A DNA stretch of 64,000 nt, from NCBI GenBank assembly GCA_016201275.1, contig JACQDB010000138.1, forward strand, positions 62,001 through 126,000, given 5' to 3'. Shown one piece after another: positions 42,159 to 50,555 of this stretch. Position 1 is the first letter of the stretch. Each line of letters begins with the position of its first letter. Position numbers and translations under genes: made by a program. Below the pieces are notes generated by a model that saw nothing but the letters and a program-made list of their open reading frames with translations, had not been told where the DNA came from and did no database searches. The DNA comes from Acidobacteriota bacterium (GTDB taxonomy: Bacteria; Acidobacteriota; Blastocatellia; UBA7656).

Positions 42159-42706
42159 TTGCGAAATCAATTTTGGAAAAACAGTTGAAAGAAGCGGAGA
42201 TGCGCGGCTGGCTTGCTCATTTCCAGGAAGCCGCCGGGCAGACCGGCTTGCCCGCCGCGCTCTTGATGGGCATTGGCAGCCGCGAGACCAACCTTAACCC
42301 TAAATACCTGACGGTCGCGGGCGACAATGGCAACGGCTACGGCCTGATGCAGGTGGACAAGCGCAGCGAACCGCAGTGGGTTGCGGCGGGACTGTGGAAG
42401 GATGCGCGAAGTTGCATCCTGAAGGGCGCTCAGATGCTTGCCGCCAAGCGCGACTCAATCATCAGGCAGGCAGGCCAGTCAGTGACGTTGCGAGACAGCA
42501 AAGGCAACCGCGTGAGTTTCATCATGCCGAAGTTTGAAGAACCGACGCTGACGCAGGTTTTCGTCGCGGCTTACAACTGCGGCTTGTGGAGTTGTTATCA
42601 CGCCAGCAAAGGCCGCGACGTGGATTTTGGCACGACGGGCAAAGATTACAGCAAAGATGTGCTGTGTCGCGCTTCGATTTTTGAAGCCTTACTGGCCGCT
42701 CGTTAA
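42155..42706 (+). CDS. Endolysin, lytic transglycosylase / goose-lysozyme type
   Basis: 183 aa. GIGSRETNLN supplies the catalytic Glu, NGYGLMQVD the substrate-cleft motif, and FVAAYNCG the third SLT/lysozyme motif. It cleaves peptidoglycan glycan strands at the end of infection. No signal peptide, so a holin is needed. Co-translated with the receiver-like gene. Confidence 0.88.
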   Translation: MIAKSILEKQLKEAEMRGWLAHFQEAAGQTGLPAALLMGIGSRETNLNPKYLTVAGDNGNGYGLMQVDKRSEPQWVAAGLWKDARSCILKGAQMLAAKRDSIIRQAGQSVTLRDSKGNRVSFIMPKFEEPTLTQVFVAAYNCGLWSCYHASKGRDVDFGTTGKDYSKDVLCRASIFEALLAAR

Positions 42707-42755
42707 TCTCTCCTTTGCCGAATTTTCAAGCTCAAACGAGACCGCAAATCAAGCA

Positions 42756-42941
42756 ATGAAATGTCCGAATTGTGGTGTAAGGATGGAGTCGGAATCTTCC
42801 TATCGTATGCACCACGACCTTGGCAAGCTTGTTGATCTAACGCCATCTTGCGAGTACCTGTGTCCTGAATGCGGTAGTGAGTATCGGTGGGTAAAAGGCG
42901 AGAAACTGATAACGATTTTCGATTCAATTAAGAGGGACTGA
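42756..42941 (+). CDS. Small zinc-ribbon protein (61 aa)
   Basis: ATG 42,756 starts MKCPNCGVRM, with a second CPECGSEY pair about 35 residues later, forming a zinc ribbon. The 129 in-frame bases upstream lie in the endolysin gene. Function unknown. Confidence 0.6.
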   Translation: MKCPNCGVRMESESSYRMHHDLGKLVDLTPSCEYLCPECGSEYRWVKGEKLITIFDSIKRD

Positions 42942-42945
42942 TTCG

Positions 42946-43578
42946 ATGAGCAGAGTGAAATGCTTCTGGCTAGAACCCGCCGGGAAGATTCAGCGTGAAC
43001 TTCGTCGCTACCGATCAAGCGACAAGGGCAACTGCACGGACGGCGAATACAGCTATCACAACGCCTCTGTTTTGCTTGATGTCGTTGCCGACCTGAATCC
43101 GAATGGTGTGGTTGATGCCGACATTAACGCCGATCAATTCAAAGGCGATCCGCGCTGGCCGCTGAAGTGTGAGCGCTGCGATTACCGGTTCACAGACGAA
43201 GATAATTTTCAGATCTTCACCCAACGCATCTACAGGCGCACGGACACGGGCGAAGAGGTGATGCTACGCCTCGCTGCGCCAGGCGCGATGTATGACGCAC
43301 ACTGGTATGGCGACGTTGCACAATGGCGCGGGGCTGACGGGAGAGCATTGATTGTGGTGTTGCCAAACGGTCACCCCTGGCACGTTGATGGCAGGGCGAG
43401 TAACTGCACGTTGCCCGATGACAAGATTCACAAGTGCTGGGTTCGTGAGGGTGATCCGACAAAGCCGGAGACGCTGACGGTTGGTAAGAACGGCGTAACG
43501 TGCAGCGCAGGAGCCGGTTCGATTCAATCGGGAAACTATCATGGGTTTTTGAGGGCGGGACAGCTGGAGGAGTGTTGA
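42946..43578 (+). CDS. Hypothetical phage protein (210 aa)
   Basis: The N-terminal part has a CERCDYRF pair after PRWPLKCE, then a beta-rich core (IVVLPNGHPWHVDGRASNC) with several His and Cys that could bind metal. I believe relatives are seen in many phages as proteins of unknown function, but cannot name the family. Located in the lysis region. Confidence 0.6.
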   Translation: MSRVKCFWLEPAGKIQRELRRYRSSDKGNCTDGEYSYHNASVLLDVVADLNPNGVVDADINADQFKGDPRWPLKCERCDYRFTDEDNFQIFTQRIYRRTDTGEEVMLRLAAPGAMYDAHWYGDVAQWRGADGRALIVVLPNGHPWHVDGRASNCTLPDDKIHKCWVREGDPTKPETLTVGKNGVTCSAGAGSIQSGNYHGFLRAGQLEEC

Positions 43579-43624
43579 ATGGAGCGAGTGTCTTTGAACA
43601 TTTCGGAATGCCAAAGTAATTGAC

Positions 43625-43707
43625 TTTCGGCAGTCGCTTAGTGCAACAGCAAAACGGAGGCTTTTCTGCAAATATACCCCACCGTTTTCTGTAGGTGGCT
43701 GCCGAAA
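43625..43707 (+). promoter_or_regulatory. Structured 5' region ahead of the holin candidate
   Basis: Nested inverted repeats: TTTCGGCAG (43,625-43,633) with CTGCCGAAA (43,699-43,707), and inside them AAAACGG with CCGTTTT. The region lies in the 151-base gap before the gene at 43,730. Such a folded leader could delay translation of a lysis protein. It could also be a small RNA or a terminator-antiterminator pair. Confidence 0.45.
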
Positions 43708-43729
43708 TATTTAACTCAGGAGTCGCACG

Positions 43730-44233
43730 ATGAAACAAAAAATTGAGCAAATTGTTGTTTATGTTCGCACCGTCGCACAGCACAATCCGAAGACCACCAA
43801 GACGGTTTTACTTGGCGCGACGGCCTATCTCATCGCCCGCTTCGGCCTGCACCTGTCGGCTGACGTGCAGACCATGATTGTGATGGCGATTTTAACCTGG
43901 CTCGGCATCAACGCAGGCGACGCCAAGCCAAATACGCAGGAAGCGCTCTCGGTAACGACGACGACCACACAGCAGGTGGCACCGGCGACGCTCGCAGAGG
44001 CGATTACGGCGCTCAAGGAAAGTGCTGTTTCAGAACCCAATGGCGCAGAAGCAATTAATAAATACTTCCGCATCTATACGGGCAGCCGGGTTGAGATTCT
44101 GGCGCTACTGCCGTCCAGGAAAGGCGAGAGAGTCGGGTGGTGCTGGCAGGAAAACGGTGAGTGGAAATTTCAACCGAATCATTGCGACGAGGTATTTACG
44201 GTTCGAGAAGATGAACTTCGGGAGATGTGCTGA
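43730..44233 (+). CDS. Holin candidate with C-terminal SH3-like domain
   Basis: 167 aa. Two hydrophobic helices (about residues 25-41 and 47-64) separated by a short polar turn suit a holin; a Thr-rich linker (VTTTTTQQV) follows. The C-terminal part (YTGSRVEILALLPSRKGERVGWCWQENGEWKF) is SH3-like. CAGGAGTC precedes the ATG. TGATG overlap with the next gene. Location after the endolysin supports the holin reading. Confidence 0.55.
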   Translation: MKQKIEQIVVYVRTVAQHNPKTTKTVLLGATAYLIARFGLHLSADVQTMIVMAILTWLGINAGDAKPNTQEALSVTTTTTQQVAPATLAEAITALKESAVSEPNGAEAINKYFRIYTGSRVEILALLPSRKGERVGWCWQENGEWKFQPNHCDEVFTVREDELREMC

Positions 44234-45039
44234 TGAAAAACTTTCTACCCAAAACCTTAAAAGAGATTCTTGCCTGTCTGTTGACCGTCACCCTGATCGT
44301 CGCCGTGATTCCGTTCGCCATTGTTGGCTACCGCCTCAAAGAAGAAATCACGCCAGTCAAGATTCGAAATCTCATCAACAGCGCGCAAAACATCGGAGAT
44401 TCGGCAACCCTGAACGCCAACGCCTATGGGTTGGTCGCCGATACCACCAGCGACCTGATGAAGCGCAACATCGCGCCGGCGGTTGACCGGATTGCGTCGA
44501 GAGTGGATTCGACGATGGTTCGTTTTGAGCGAAAGCTTGATCTGATTGAGCCGTTGCTCATCGCCTTGACCAACAACTCCAACAATCTTTCAATCCTGAT
44601 GCTCGATACCAATCGCAATCTCAATAGCGAAGCCGGATGGTTTGCCGCATTGACCGACACCACAAAGCGCGGCGGCACCATGATCAGCAATCAGGATCAG
44701 GCGTTGCAGGGGCTGGCATCGGAGGGCAAAGCGACGCTGGCGGAACTGCGCGAGATCGTAACATCGGATGAATGGAAGCAGCTACGCGGTGAACTGCTTG
44801 CCTCAATGAAAAATATTACCTCGTTGAGTCATCACGCGGACGGCATCGCCACGCATACGGATGAAACCATAATCGAAGGGCGCGATATCCTGAAACGCGT
44901 CAAAGGGTATCTCGAAACTTATGCGCCGGGCATTCTGGCCTCACTGGAGAAAATTTCCAAAGCCACCAGTAAATATCAGAAGGCGACATTACTCGCCAAT
45001 ATCTTTCGACTGATTGCCATTGGGATTGGGGCGTTATAG
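44233..45039 (+). CDS. Membrane-anchored coiled-coil protein (268 aa)
   Basis: Starts in TGATG overlap with the holin candidate. One N-terminal membrane helix (about 13-33) is followed by long helices rich in Asn/Thr/Leu (VDRIASRVDSTMVRFERKL), and a C-terminal hydrophobic end (LLANIFRLIAIGIGAL). The outline resembles an i-spanin-like or MCE-type tether, reaching from inner membrane into the periplasm. The function is inferred. Confidence 0.5.
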   Translation: MKNFLPKTLKEILACLLTVTLIVAVIPFAIVGYRLKEEITPVKIRNLINSAQNIGDSATLNANAYGLVADTTSDLMKRNIAPAVDRIASRVDSTMVRFERKLDLIEPLLIALTNNSNNLSILMLDTNRNLNSEAGWFAALTDTTKRGGTMISNQDQALQGLASEGKATLAELREIVTSDEWKQLRGELLASMKNITSLSHHADGIATHTDETIIEGRDILKRVKGYLETYAPGILASLEKISKATSKYQKATLLANIFRLIAIGIGAL

Positions 45040-45045
45040 ACAAAC

Positions 45046-45092
45046 AAAGGGCGCTCTACTTGGTCGGGTGTCCAAAGTGAAGCGCCTTTTTG
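45046..45092 (+). terminator. Intrinsic terminator
   Basis: AAAGGGCGCT (45,046-45,055) pairs with AGCGCCTTTT (45,081-45,090), with one G-T wobble, around a 25-nt loop and ending in T5. It closes the holin-coiled-coil transcript. Confidence 0.75.
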
Positions 45093-45186
45093 TCCTATGT
45101 ATTGCCGGATACTCTATCACAGATTCCCGGTTTGTAAAATCGGCTAACGAAGCCCTATGTCACCTGTCAAACAAAAGGAGAATACG

Positions 45187-45648
45187 ATGAAAAGGAAACA
45201 TTATCTGCCGGTGTTGTTATCGGTCTGTCTGCTTGCTACAAGCCTGAGCTTCACGGCTTGCTCTGATTCTGACCTAAAAAAAGCCGCGCAGGCGTCGGAC
45301 GACATGGCGCGGGGAATAAGCGTTGCGCTTGATCTGGACGCGGCACTCATTGAGCAAAAGTTGTTAAGCAGCGGCGAGGCGCTCACCGTTACCTCGGCCT
45401 TGCTCGACCTGAACCGACTGGTCAGGCAGTTCAATGACACGGCGCAGACATATAAGAGCTTCGACATTTCAGCACGCACAGCTCTTGGAAAAATTCTTGC
45501 CGACATCACCACCACTCTCGATAAGCTAAATAATCAGGGCGTGCTGAAGATCAAGAATCCGGACGCACAACTCAAATTCCGCTCTGCGCTTGCAGTAATG
45601 AGCAGCGCGGTCAATGTGCTGGCAGCGTTGCTCATTCGTAATCATTAG
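45187..45648 (+). CDS. Lipoprotein (possible spanin or lysogenic factor)
   Basis: 153 aa from ATG 45,187 with AAAGGAG 7 bases upstream. A basic N-terminus and hydrophobic core end in SLSFTAC, a lipobox-like cleavage site with Cys26. The mature part is helical, without a proline-rich linker, so it is longer and different from a typical o-spanin. Being in the lysis region next to a coiled-coil membrane protein, it may join envelopes during lysis. Confidence 0.65.
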   Translation: MKRKHYLPVLLSVCLLATSLSFTACSDSDLKKAAQASDDMARGISVALDLDAALIEQKLLSSGEALTVTSALLDLNRLVRQFNDTAQTYKSFDISARTALGKILADITTTLDKLNNQGVLKIKNPDAQLKFRSALAVMSSAVNVLAALLIRNH

Positions 45649-45713
45649 TTCATTACTCAGTACGCAGTCAGGTTCACAAACTTATTAATTTGCTAATTTG
45701 AGAGGAGAAAGAC

Positions 45714-45962
45714 ATGGATCAAAATACCGTCAATCTGCTTTTACAGTTGATCGCGCTCGCTTCGCAGCTTGCGCCGGTGATTATTAACCAAGTGGAAGCA
45801 ATCAAATCGCAGGAAGGGAAATCAGCCGAAGAGATATTCGCTGAGGCGGGGGTTGTCATAGATCAAAACAACGCGAAGGCGTTTGCCATTCTCGCCGAGA
45901 TCATGCCGAAGCCGGAAACCGGTACTACGACCGCGCCACTCGCGTCAGTCGAAACGTCGTAG
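45714..45962 (+). CDS. Small hypothetical protein, last rightward gene (82 aa)
   Basis: GAGAGGAG precedes the ATG. The N-terminal helix is hydrophobic/amphipathic (NLLLQLIALASQLAPVIINQV), and the C-terminus polar. No match recognised. It might be a membrane-associated antiholin or lysis helper. Confidence 0.55.
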   Translation: MDQNTVNLLLQLIALASQLAPVIINQVEAIKSQEGKSAEEIFAEAGVVIDQNNAKAFAILAEIMPKPETGTTTAPLASVETS

Positions 45963-45980
45963 CAGAGTTTTCGAGATTCT

Positions 45981-46097
45981 CGCGCTGGTGCGGAACATTC
46001 AGAAAGGGGCTACTGAATGTTCAAGGGACTTGTCGATTCGACGACCAGCGCGGGATAGCCGGTCAGTGCCGCATTCCTGCTGCGCGTACTGACCGGC
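45981..46097. other. Highly structured intergenic element at the convergence point
   Basis: An outer 9-bp stem CGCGCTGGT (45,981-45,989)/ACCAGCGCG (46,044-46,052) encloses a 10-bp hairpin GAACATTCAG (45,993-46,002)/CTGAATGTTC (46,013-46,022) and a small palindrome GTCGATTCGAC (about 46,032-46,042), giving a three-way junction. Five bases later a second hairpin, GCCGGTCAGT (46,058-46,067)/ACTGACCGGC (46,088-46,097), follows. It lies between the last rightward gene and the HerA stop. It lacks T-runs and does not fold as a tRNA (no D arm). It may be an ncRNA, a bidirectional end barrier or a recombination site. Confidence 0.7.
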
Positions 46098-46102
46098 GTG
46101 TT

Positions 46103-47884
46103 CTATCGCAGACCTGTCGGAAATAATAGATACCCATTTGCCTGCACCATATTCGATGCCGGATAAACGACAAGCTGCAACCCGGACAGGGTCGAGACAT
46201 TAGCGCGAAAGCCACTGCTGAGTGATGAAACGCCTGCCTTCGCCGCCAGGTCCTCTCGTGATATTGATCGCGGATAGATTTGTAGCAGGATTTGCAGTAG
46301 GAGCTTTTGCGGTTGCGATAGCGCCCGCGAATTCATCCATGCCTGGTGAAGCTCTGCCAATCCCGCCGGCGCATTCGCCTGATTGGCCGTCGCTCTCCCC
46401 TTCTCCGTCAATCCCAGACAATCAGCCTGCGGATAGTACACCAATTCCATTCCGCTCAATGTGGAAACGTTGGCTCGGTAGCCTGAAGAACGAGGAGAGA
46501 CGCCCGCGATTGCAGCGACGTTTGAGCGCGAAGGCGAATCTATTCCCACCGCTTCAAACCAGGCGAGCGCGTCCAGAATGGCCTGCTGTGGCCTGCTGAT
46601 GCCGTCTGCGCTTTTCGGCTGTGCTATCGGTTTTGGTTTCTCAACGCCTCGGTTGAAAGTTTTATGGCTTCGCTCTATTGGGTGAGCAGGTTGGTTTTGA
46701 ACCGTCGTATTCACAAACTTCGCCACTTCATCCCATAATAGAGCGCTGTTGGTAAATACGCAGCTCCTTGCCTCGACCACCTGATGACCTAATTCCTCAG
46801 TCTTTCTTTGAACTCCTTCCAGTAACCTCTCCGCTTCCTGCTTGAACTCGCCGATTAAGTAAACCAATCGCCTCTCTGCTTCTTCTGAAATCGCAGTCTG
46901 GTTGCCAGCTTCGGGGCATTGGTGCGCCCGAAGCTGCGTTACTTCCCTTTCAAGCTGAACAATCTTTTGACGCAGAGCTTTAGGATCGTCCGCCTTCTGC
47001 TTCTCAACAACCGCCTGCATCGCTTCGTTGATCTGCGCGATGTCCACCGGACTAAGCTCTTTCACCTCAACCGGCTTTGCGCCAACAACAGGCGTGCTAC
47101 TCGCGTCATAGGTTTTCTTTTCGGCGATTCTGATGGTCTCCGAGAACTTCAACCACTGTGGAGACCAGGCGCGAGGCGTGCCGATTTCTAGCCCCGGCAA
47201 CAGGTTGAAGATGTCTTCATTCACGCCTTTATCGGCAATCCAGCCTTCGATGGCTTTGCGCTCCTGCGGCCCGGTCATTTGAAAGGCGAACAGGCATTCA
47301 GCCTGATTCAAAACCTTCTTATTGACCTCCTGCGGGCGCTGGCTGATGAGCGACGCACCGATGCCGAAGTTGCGACCAAGCTTAATCAGGCGCTCAAATG
47401 CATGAAGCTTTTTGGTTTCGTCCTTCTGCGGATTTTGCGGCGCAACCTCCTGGCACTCTTCTAAAAACAGATGTATCGCAGACGGTCTGGCTTTCTTGCG
47501 CTCAAACAGGCGCGTGATAAATTCGTATGCAAAGCGCGTCTGCTCGCTGGCAATCATCTGCGAAATATCAATCACGGCGGAATACTCGCGGTCAACAACG
47601 AGGTCGGCAACAAGCGCTCCTGTATGCGAATCAATCGGCACATCACCGTGCAGGCCGCCAAACACAGGGATTGGAAAACCTGGGCTTCGACCGTCCTTCG
47701 CCAGCCGTAAGCCATACCAAACACCTACAACGTCGAGTGCCACAATCTGGGCTTTGGCTTCGAGCATCAGTTCCGCCAGCTTTGAAGCTCCGTAGGTTTT
47801 GCCGCTAGAACGCCGTCCGAGGAAAGCAAAGACCTGGGTTACGGCATCAAGCGGTAAAGATAATTTATTGGATATTTTCAGCAT
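46103..47884 (-). CDS. HerA-like P-loop ATPase with tandem winged helices
   Basis: 593 aa from ATG 47,884 (GAGGAG upstream; an in-frame ATG 60 bases earlier lies in the preceding gene). Walker A GRRSSGKT is at about 23-30, Walker B-type HLFLEECQE near 137-146, and ISQRPQEVNKKVLNQAE forms the sensor and Arg region of DUF87/HerA ATPases. A coiled coil (about 310-400) follows. The C-terminus holds two copies of a winged-helix-like unit, each with SGxRANVSTLSGxxLVxYP. HerA hexamers translocate DNA. Such a gene in a phage accessory arm suggests defence, counter-defence or DNA processing. Confidence 0.85.
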   Translation of the reverse strand: MLKISNKLSLPLDAVTQVFAFLGRRSSGKTYGASKLAELMLEAKAQIVALDVVGVWYGLRLAKDGRSPGFPIPVFGGLHGDVPIDSHTGALVADLVVDREYSAVIDISQMIASEQTRFAYEFITRLFERKKARPSAIHLFLEECQEVAPQNPQKDETKKLHAFERLIKLGRNFGIGASLISQRPQEVNKKVLNQAECLFAFQMTGPQERKAIEGWIADKGVNEDIFNLLPGLEIGTPRAWSPQWLKFSETIRIAEKKTYDASSTPVVGAKPVEVKELSPVDIAQINEAMQAVVEKQKADDPKALRQKIVQLEREVTQLRAHQCPEAGNQTAISEEAERRLVYLIGEFKQEAERLLEGVQRKTEELGHQVVEARSCVFTNSALLWDEVAKFVNTTVQNQPAHPIERSHKTFNRGVEKPKPIAQPKSADGISRPQQAILDALAWFEAVGIDSPSRSNVAAIAGVSPRSSGYRANVSTLSGMELVYYPQADCLGLTEKGRATANQANAPAGLAELHQAWMNSRALSQPQKLLLQILLQIYPRSISREDLAAKAGVSSLSSGFRANVSTLSGLQLVVYPASNMVQANGYLLFPTGLR

Positions 47885-47894
47885 TCGTTTCTCC

Positions 47895-48896
47895 TCAGAC
47901 CTGCACAACTTCCTTCTTCTTGCCCCTGCCTCTTGAAACCTCAAGAAACAGGCAGCTCTCGCGGCCTTTTAATTCGATTTTGCCGCCTTTGGCTTTGGCT
48001 TCGAGCGCCGCTGTTTTGATCGCTTCAAGGCGATCTCCATCGCGCCACATGAGCGCCTTGATCATCGCGTCTTTGAAGTCCGGCAACACATCCTGCTCAA
48101 CGATTTCCGCAATCTCTGTGGCGAGTTGCTTTTTCAGCCGAATGATTCCTTCGTCGGGAAGCAACTTGAAGGCGCTCCCGTAGAACTCTAATGAGCGCCA
48201 AACAAAATACGGCACAGATTGATCTTCTTTGAGAGCGGCCATAAGCAAATCGAAAAACTCCCGCACTTCCTTTGTCCTCGCTGTGAGTAACGGCGTCAGC
48301 AGGTCATTGACCTGTGCCTCAAAAGCATCCTCTTCATCTTTATCGTGAGCGGTTGCCAGCCCCACGATGACACTTTTCCATTTTTCTAAAAGCGCGTTCA
48401 TATCTTTTATCGGCATACAGTTTTTTCTCCTCATTCCAAATGCTGCTCCATAGGCAAGCGATAGAAAGCTGTGTTGCAAAATTTCAAGAACACTATCCTT
48501 CAAGACATTTTTGCCAAGGTGGTAGCTGTTGATGATCGCCGTGCGAATACCCACCGGTTCGCCGGCTATCTCCTTTTCTGAGAGATAGCTTTCGACGAGT
48601 TCAAAGCGAAAACACCAAACGGGTTGATATACCGCATCGCGTCCAAACCTGGCAGCATAGGCGTCCTCGAAAGATTTTTTGCTTTTGAATCCTTCCTGCA
48701 AAATATCCTCATCAGAAATCCGGCCAGCAGAGCGTTTGGTAAAAATCTCAGTGATGCGAATCCGACCAATGGGTTTACCGCAGCGCTCTTTCCGAATCGC
48801 GTAGGTTCGGTTTGTAACGTAGCAGCCGCGAACCGGGCGCGTCGTCAAGGTCTGCTTCCCTTGAAGAACTTTTTGCCAACTGTGCATAAACAGCAT
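47895..48896 (-). CDS. ASCH-domain protein with helical C-terminus
   Basis: 333 aa. The N-terminal ~105 residues look like an ASCH domain (MHSWQKVLQGKQTLTTRPV...IGRIRITEIF...VYQPVWCFRFELVE); ASCH folds bind RNA or modified nucleotides. The larger C-terminal part (about 110-333) is helical, with no family recognised. AAGGAG sits 6 bases before the ATG. It lies 10 bases before the HerA gene, so the two are likely co-expressed. Confidence 0.7.
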   Translation of the reverse strand: MLFMHSWQKVLQGKQTLTTRPVRGCYVTNRTYAIRKERCGKPIGRIRITEIFTKRSAGRISDEDILQEGFKSKKSFEDAYAARFGRDAVYQPVWCFRFELVESYLSEKEIAGEPVGIRTAIINSYHLGKNVLKDSVLEILQHSFLSLAYGAAFGMRRKNCMPIKDMNALLEKWKSVIVGLATAHDKDEEDAFEAQVNDLLTPLLTARTKEVREFFDLLMAALKEDQSVPYFVWRSLEFYGSAFKLLPDEGIIRLKKQLATEIAEIVEQDVLPDFKDAMIKALMWRDGDRLEAIKTAALEAKAKGGKIELKGRESCLFLEVSRGRGKKKEVVQV

Positions 48897-48909
48897 CCTT
48901 TACTCCTTA

Positions 48910-49903
48910 TTATCGAATTTCAAATAATGCGCCCTGCTCAAACCTCGCCTGTTTACTTGTCTGTGCGGCCTCTACGAACTTCTCTTTATCACCGTTTGCC
49001 TGAGCCGCAATGGCTTCTTCAAATTTTGGCTTCAGCTCTTCCGATTCGATCACCCGTTGCGTCATTGCTTCGCTGGTTATGGGCTCGAGCTTCACCGGCG
49101 TTATGCCGTATAAACGCATATTGAGCCGAGTCATCTCCACGCACAGCGCGTCAATATCCTGCCCGTAATATTGGATGAAACCGATTTGCGAGAGCCAAAG
49201 CGGATGACAGGCGGCAAACGCCAGAAGCATGATGCCGCTGCCGACACAACAATCCTGCACCGTGATCGGCCTAAGCTTCGGCTGTATCAGCGGCCAGGCG
49301 CGCTCAATGAAAAACCGGAGCGCCTGTCCGTTGCCTTCGGGGGTTTGGTCGCCCATTCCACAGGCGAAGGCCAGCGCCTGCAACACCGGGTTTTCGTTAA
49401 CAACCTTTCGCACTTGTGCGTGGAATTCCTGTTCGATGTCGCGATCAGCAACCTGCATCTTCGCCATCATCAACGCCACCGGCCAGGGCGTAAAATACTG
49501 GGCGTTGTAGTTCCATTTGCTGGAGCGGCCGGAGAGCATTTCCATATAGGCGCTGCCAATGATGTCGGGGCCGTAGAGCGAATCATGCATGGCAAATTCG
49601 TTTAACGGCTCTGTACCGAGCAGCAGTGCGCCGAAGGCCTCGGCAAAGCAGGAGAGGGTGCGGTCGCTGTAGCGGTTGCCAATCTCGCGCTCCCAGACCG
49701 CTTTCGATTCCGGCTTGGCTATAGACTGTCCGGTCAGCTGATAGTGAAAATGCGCCGGCAGATCATCGAGGCAGAGGATGCAGGCTTTTACAAAGCCGCG
49801 AAAGGCATCGAGATAGTTTACGTCGTTGGCTCTTTGCAGGATTGAAACGATTCTCTCAACCGTTTGTCTTGGTGAGAGTGTGCTGAGTTTTTTTTAGGCT
49901 CAT
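48910..49903 (-). CDS. N6-adenine-methylase-like gene with frame break at an A8 run
   Basis: The clear ATG with GGAG 7 bases upstream is at 49,903, but after five codons the reading frame shifts at eight A (T8 at 49,888-49,895 on the plus strand). With one A fewer, the frame is open for 330 codons to 48,910. The region from 49,590 down has its own ATG (226 aa). Motifs: YNAQYFTPWPVA, QDCCVGSGIML (motif I) and YYGQDIDALCVEMTRLNM, as in HsdM-type methylases. No NPPY/F motif IV is visible, so catalysis on adenine is doubtful. Confidence 0.65.
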
Positions 49904-49910
49904 ACTGGTT

Positions 49911-49924
49911 CTCCATATCTTGAA
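49911..49924 (-). promoter_or_regulatory. Shared 5' leader segment, copy 1
   Basis: On the minus strand the leader TTCAAGATATGGAG supplies the ribosome site before the methylase-like gene. The same 14 bases occur before the gene at 61,816, and 13 of them again at 61,951-61,963. Confidence 0.6.
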
Positions 49925-49938
49925 ATCTTCCTTTCTTT

Positions 49939-50046
49939 TCAAATTGTTTTGTCTTCTGAGGTATCACTGAATTCTGCGTACTCTACGACAGCAGACAGGT
50001 GACACAATAAAATTTCTCGCTCTTCTGCCGAAAACCCAATTTTCAT
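49939..50046 (-). CDS. Possible 35-residue peptide
   Basis: Begins MKIGFSAEEREILLC and ends ...DTSEDKTI. The amphipathic helix and acidic end are protein-like. The ribosome site is weak (CACGGAATTA). Other frames across this stretch code for basic, Ser-rich peptides that look like shadows. Confidence 0.4.
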   Translation of the reverse strand: MKIGFSAEEREILLCHLSAVVEYAEFSDTSEDKTI

Positions 50047-50091
50047 TAATTCCGTGAAAGAGGTGGCAAACTGCAACCTCGTCCATTCTCG

Positions 50092-50379
50092 TCAGGCACG
50101 GCGTGGTCGGCAGTACCCAAAATCCAGCCGCATGTACAAGCCGCTGTAGAGGCGGAATACGCCAAGCCAGTCCTTCTCCATATCGTAACCCGATTGGAGA
50201 ACGATGATTTGCTGTATCCATTCGCGCGGAAACCGCACGTAAGCATCGGAAAACTTCTCGGCACCGACAATTTTTGAGCGCGTGTACTCGAAGGCGGCAC
50301 GCCAGTCCTGCTCAAGTAAATCAATCGGAATAATAGGAAGGAAAACACCGGTATTTTCAATAGGCTTTAGTTTGCTCAT
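50092..50379 (-). CDS. Hypothetical protein (95 aa)
   Basis: Balanced composition with FPREWIQQIIVLQSGYDMEKDWLGVFRLYSGLYM, a globular alpha/beta pattern. No ribosome site is evident before the ATG (AAAAAAAGT). Family not recognised. It starts the HerA/ASCH/methylase group after a 176-base gap. Confidence 0.5.
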   Translation of the reverse strand: MSKLKPIENTGVFLPIIPIDLLEQDWRAAFEYTRSKIVGAEKFSDAYVRFPREWIQQIIVLQSGYDMEKDWLGVFRLYSGLYMRLDFGYCRPRRA

Positions 50380-50555
50380 ACTTTTTTTATTTGTCCAGAT
50401 AGGGTTTTCGGGATCAAAGTCAGCGCGAATTACGACTCTGATTTAAGTGAAATCAAATGGGCATCTTGATCTAAGTGTGAATTGATGCCGCGATCAGTAG
50501 CGGATTGAAACAGCAAAGTGACAGTAGATTTCTTTTGATGCGCTCACTACCGCAC
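50380..50555. other. Intergenic gap without a clear feature
   Basis: A 176-base space between two leftward genes. I see AT-richer sequence and an imperfect 8-bp palindrome near 50,452-50,474, but no convincing promoter, terminator or ORF. A promoter for the downstream group could lie here. Confidence 0.4.

Noticed and set aside
45981-46052. tRNA or tmRNA-like fold
   Set aside because: 72 nt with an acceptor-like stem, but no D arm, no normal T-loop or anticodon stem length, and no CCA.
46103-46600. Plus-strand frame at 46,222-46,599
   Set aside because: Antisense to the HerA C-terminal winged helices, Pro/Arg/Ser-rich shadow.
49964-50221. 85-aa and 104-aa minus frames around 50,000-50,360
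   Set aside because: Ser/Arg-rich shadows of the 95-aa gene and the short peptide; no plausible ribosome site.
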